Positions 15,434 to 15,741 of a stretch of DNA of 15,741 nt are shown here, piece by piece. Position 1 is the stretch's first letter. The number at the start of each line of letters is the position of its first letter. The stretch is taken from the NCBI GenBank assembly GCA_035308345.1, contig DATGGW010000344.1, positions 1 to 15,741 of the forward strand. Reading direction: 5' to 3'. Made by a program: the position numbers and the translations under genes. The notes beneath the pieces were generated by a model. It searched no databases. It was given only the letters and a program-made list of their open reading frames with translations, and was not told the DNA's origin. The stretch comes from CF-113 sp035308345. GTDB taxonomy: Bacteria > Chloroflexota > Ktedonobacteria > Ktedonobacterales > Ktedonobacteraceae.

Positions 15434-15741
15434 TCACTCGTCCCTGACACAACGAAACCCGACCTCTTTGATGCTAGTTATGTATTCTTCTCGGAAGAAA
15501 CAGGTAGCCTTGTCCGATAAGGTATTGAACGCGCCTCCACGCAATATTAGTATTACACCTGATAAACTTAAAAATACTGGGATTCCTAGTATTAACAATG
15601 AGATTAATACCAATAATGCAATTGAAAACCAATCTCCTGATGAAACTGCAGCAACCGTACCAAATACATACATAAGTAGGACACCTAATAAGGTTATCTT
15701 TCCATTCAATGAGAGTGATGTAAACGCTGAACTTCCTCCTT
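15434..15741 (-). CDS. Membrane ORF with an FGE (SUMF1)-like tail, partial, probably chimeric
   Basis: The frame is open from the right edge to TGA at 15434-15436. The first in-frame start is TTG 15709, but the AAGGAGG at the edge is 24 nt from it and the frame runs on beyond the window, so the true start is probably outside. After a short polar stretch come hydrophobic segments (two or three membrane passes). Then, abruptly, LRGGAF opens a 35-residue end containing FFREEY and finishing GFRCVRDE. That pattern (RGG-aromatic, arginine-tyrosine, GFR-x-V-R) is the C-terminal signature of the formylglycine-generating-enzyme fold, yet the rest of that domain (about 200 residues) is absent. GC is about 32 % in the membrane part and about 50 % in the tail. 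A fusion or decayed gene is likely; the function is unknown. Confidence 0.55.
   Translation of the reverse strand, partial: GGSSAFTSLSLNGKITLLGVLLMYVFGTVAAVSSGDWFSIALLVLISLLILGIPVFLSLSGVILILRGGAFNTLSDKATCFFREEYITSIKEVGFRCVRDE
15437..15541 (-). pseudogene. Remnant of an FGE-sulfatase (SUMF1) domain C-terminus
   Basis: These 35 codons, RGGAFN through RCVRDE, resemble the last strands of FGE-sulfatase domains, where RGGS(W/F)N and GFR.VR are the most conserved landmarks. The catalytic and substrate-binding portions of such a domain would lie N-terminal and are replaced by membrane helices. A short tail cannot fold or act by itself, so I read this as a leftover from a deletion or insertion that joined two genes in frame. 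Confidence 0.45.

Noticed and set aside
1..15741. Defence system, prophage, insertion sequence or CRISPR array
   Set aside because: No transposase, integrase, nuclease, toxin-antitoxin pair or regularly spaced repeat array was seen on either strand.

Overview
The window looks like a piece of chromosome from a free-living, mid-GC (about 50-60 % in genes) heterotrophic bacterium with Gram-positive-like Shine-Dalgarno signals and many paralogous regulators and transporters. The gene content and protein style (MHS-type MFS pairs, Cache-HAMP-PAS kinases, NodU-type carbamoyltransferase, a formylglycine-generating-enzyme-like tail) remind me of Ktedonobacteria (Chloroflexota). That is a guess from protein style, not a database result. 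I see no rRNA, tRNA, CRISPR array, insertion sequence or phage gene.

Layout, left to right. (1) 1-363: the start of a small membrane-protein gene on the minus strand, with a good promoter overlapped by a perfect palindrome. (2) 364-577: two hairpins, one a 14-bp perfect inverted repeat just past the end of the first transporter. (3) 578-6875: a transport and sensing module. Two related MHS-family MFS transporters lie on the minus strand. Divergent from them is a two-component pair on the plus strand: a membrane histidine kinase with an extracytoplasmic dCache-like sensor, and an OmpR/PhoB-type response regulator. Both transporter promoters carry the same architecture (two heptamers 11 bp apart, then 9-10 bp, then TATACT), which is what a PhoB-like regulator binds. 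The simplest model is that the kinase senses a small carboxylate-like solute and the regulator switches on the transporters for it. (4) 6932-10666: a tight three-gene minus-strand operon encoding a NodU/TobZ-type O-carbamoyltransferase, a membrane-anchored family-2 glycosyltransferase and a radical SAM protein with a SPASM-like C-terminus. It is probably a small glycan or secondary-metabolite tailoring unit. Its leader holds an intrinsic terminator, so attenuation is possible. (5) 10882-12375: an NAD(P)-dependent aldehyde dehydrogenase on the plus strand. (6) 12411-14105: a DEAD-box RNA helicase with a strong sigma70-like promoter and a roughly 240-nt structured leader. (7) 14139-15359: a GT4 glycosyltransferase on the minus strand. 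(8) 15434 to the right edge: an AT-rich minus-strand membrane ORF whose last 35 codons look like the C-terminal end of a formylglycine-generating-enzyme (SUMF1) domain. Base composition shifts at the junction, so this is probably a chimeric or broken gene.

The most interesting items are the shared operator architecture of the transporter/two-component module, the carbamoyltransferase-glycosyltransferase-radical SAM operon with its candidate attenuator, and the chimeric ORF at the right edge. All counts and pairings were made by eye; no searches or folding programs were run.
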